From Heliobacteriaceae bacterium (GTDB lineage Bacteria > Cyanobacteriota > Vampirovibrionia > Gastranaerophilales > Gastranaerophilaceae), in contig JAIRZW010000013.1 in NCBI GenBank assembly GCA_031267015.1, positions 1-6,613 on the forward strand: a DNA stretch of 6,613 nucleotides, read 5' to 3'. Positions 6,279-6,613 of the stretch are shown here, piece after piece. A program made the position numbers and the translations under genes. The notes beneath the pieces were generated by a model. That model was not told the origin of the DNA. It did not search any database and saw only the letters and a program-made list of their open reading frames with translations. The stretch's first letter is position 1, and the number at the start of each line of letters is the position of its first letter.

Positions 6279-6613
6279 TCTTATTCCGTTCTTGTCTTTT
6301 TTGTTCAATCTTTTCAATGTGAATTTCGTTTTCCTTGTAGCGGTTCTTTTTGTAGCCGTAATGGAAGTAAATCAGCGCGCCGATTCCGAGCCACAGCGGG
6401 AAAAGCAGGGCCGAAGTGCTTAAAAACTTCATTGAATAAATCATTAAGCCGCCGCAGCAAATGATTCCGAGCCACGGTAAAAACGGCGACCACGGCACTC
6501 TGAACGGCCGCGGACGGTCAGGTTCGGTCTTGCGCAAAATCAGCACTGCTATACAAACTATTATAAATGACGTGAATGTTCCGAAATTACACAATTCCGC
6601 AGCTATGTTCAGA
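6262..6613 (-). CDS. Second CAT-type amino acid permease, paralog of its neighbour (C-terminal 116 residues only)
   Basis: The frame is open from the window edge (first full codon CTG at 6612) to the TAA at 6264-6262. It begins L-N-I-A-A-E-L-C-N-F-G, matching L408-N-I-S-A-E-L-C-N-F-G of the downstream permease. By hand alignment, 68 of 91 residues are identical over the shared stretch (about 75%). It holds the last three or so membrane helices, including the conserved R-P-R-P-F-R-V-P loop and the final F-P-L-W helix. After Y-G-Y its cytoplasmic tail is about 18 residues longer than the paralog's and very rich in K, E, N and Q. The TTG at 6594 is not a real start: homology continues upstream of it to the edge. 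The gene is upstream in the same operon as the second copy and was probably produced by tandem duplication. Its N terminus and promoter lie outside the window. Confidence 0.9.
   Translation of the reverse strand, partial: LNIAAELCNFGTFTSFIIVCIAVLILRKTEPDRPRPFRVPWSPFLPWLGIICCGGLMIYSMKFLSTSALLFPLWLGIGALIYFHYGYKKNRYKENEIHIEKIEQKRQERNKNELDN
6284..6287 (-). promoter_or_regulatory. Ribosome binding site of the downstream permease
   Basis: GGAA on the minus strand (within AACGGAATAAGA) lies five bases before the ATG at 6278 and inside the last codons of the upstream permease. It is a modest Shine-Dalgarno, but it supports 6278 over 6317 as the start. It also contrasts with the promoter-proximal kinase and thioredoxin-like genes, which show none. 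Confidence 0.5.

Noticed and set aside
6279..6317. Longer start for the downstream permease at the in-frame ATG at 6317
   Set aside because: It would add 13 highly charged residues and lengthen the overlap with the upstream paralog. The ATG at 6278 has a GGAA at proper spacing and matches the usual N-terminal length of CAT-type permeases.
3088..6423. Plus-strand open frames opposite the kinase and permease genes
   Set aside because: They are reverse-strand shadows of well-supported minus-strand genes, and their peptides have no domain-like pattern.
6592..6594. TTG at 6594 as the start of a small 110-residue protein
   Set aside because: The frame stays open to the window edge and residues upstream of it align with the paralogous permease, so this is the tail of a larger gene.

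Overview
The window reads as ordinary chromosomal DNA from a Gram-negative-type or cyanobacteria-related gut or environmental bacterium, with roughly mid-40s % G+C by eye, the standard genetic code and tight gene packing. The style of the proteins (a signal-less M16 peptidase carrying short V-x-F-T peptides in its disordered parts, and a GAF histidine kinase) reminds me of the non-photosynthetic cyanobacterial relatives (Vampirovibrionia / Gastranaerophilales). That is an impression from memory, not something the sequence proves. I see no rRNA, tRNA, CRISPR array, insertion sequence or phage gene.

Layout: (1) 1-179, minus strand: the start of a secreted or membrane-anchored thioredoxin-fold protein, cut by the window edge inside its W-C-T active-site motif. 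(2) 180-256: a short divergent promoter region. (3) 257-3097, plus strand: a 946-residue M16 (pitrilysin/insulinase-type) zinc metallopeptidase with a catalytic first half and a degenerate second half. (4) 3067-4683, minus strand: a soluble hybrid-looking sensor histidine kinase (pseudo-receiver, GAF, HisKA, HATPase_c) that converges on the peptidase and overlaps its 3' end by 31 bases. (5) 4684-4760: a 77-base gap holding the kinase promoter, a 12-base direct repeat and a small AT-rich hairpin. (6) 4761-6278 and 6262-6613, minus strand: two tandem paralogous CAT-type amino acid permeases overlapping by 17 bases; the upstream one is only a C-terminal fragment because the window ends.

How the genes may work together: peptide degradation by the M16 enzyme and amino acid uptake by the permeases would both fit an amino-acid-scavenging lifestyle. 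The kinase lies directly downstream of the permeases but has its own promoter, so a regulatory link is only suggested by position. No response regulator is present.

The most interesting sequence-level signals are the apparently leaderless starts of the kinase and thioredoxin-like genes (same TTGCTT -35 element, extended -10, predicted start site on or next to the ATG), the degenerate receiver at the kinase N terminus, the 12-base operator-like repeat over the kinase promoter, and the tandem permease duplication. I do not see convincing evidence for a wholly new biological system here.
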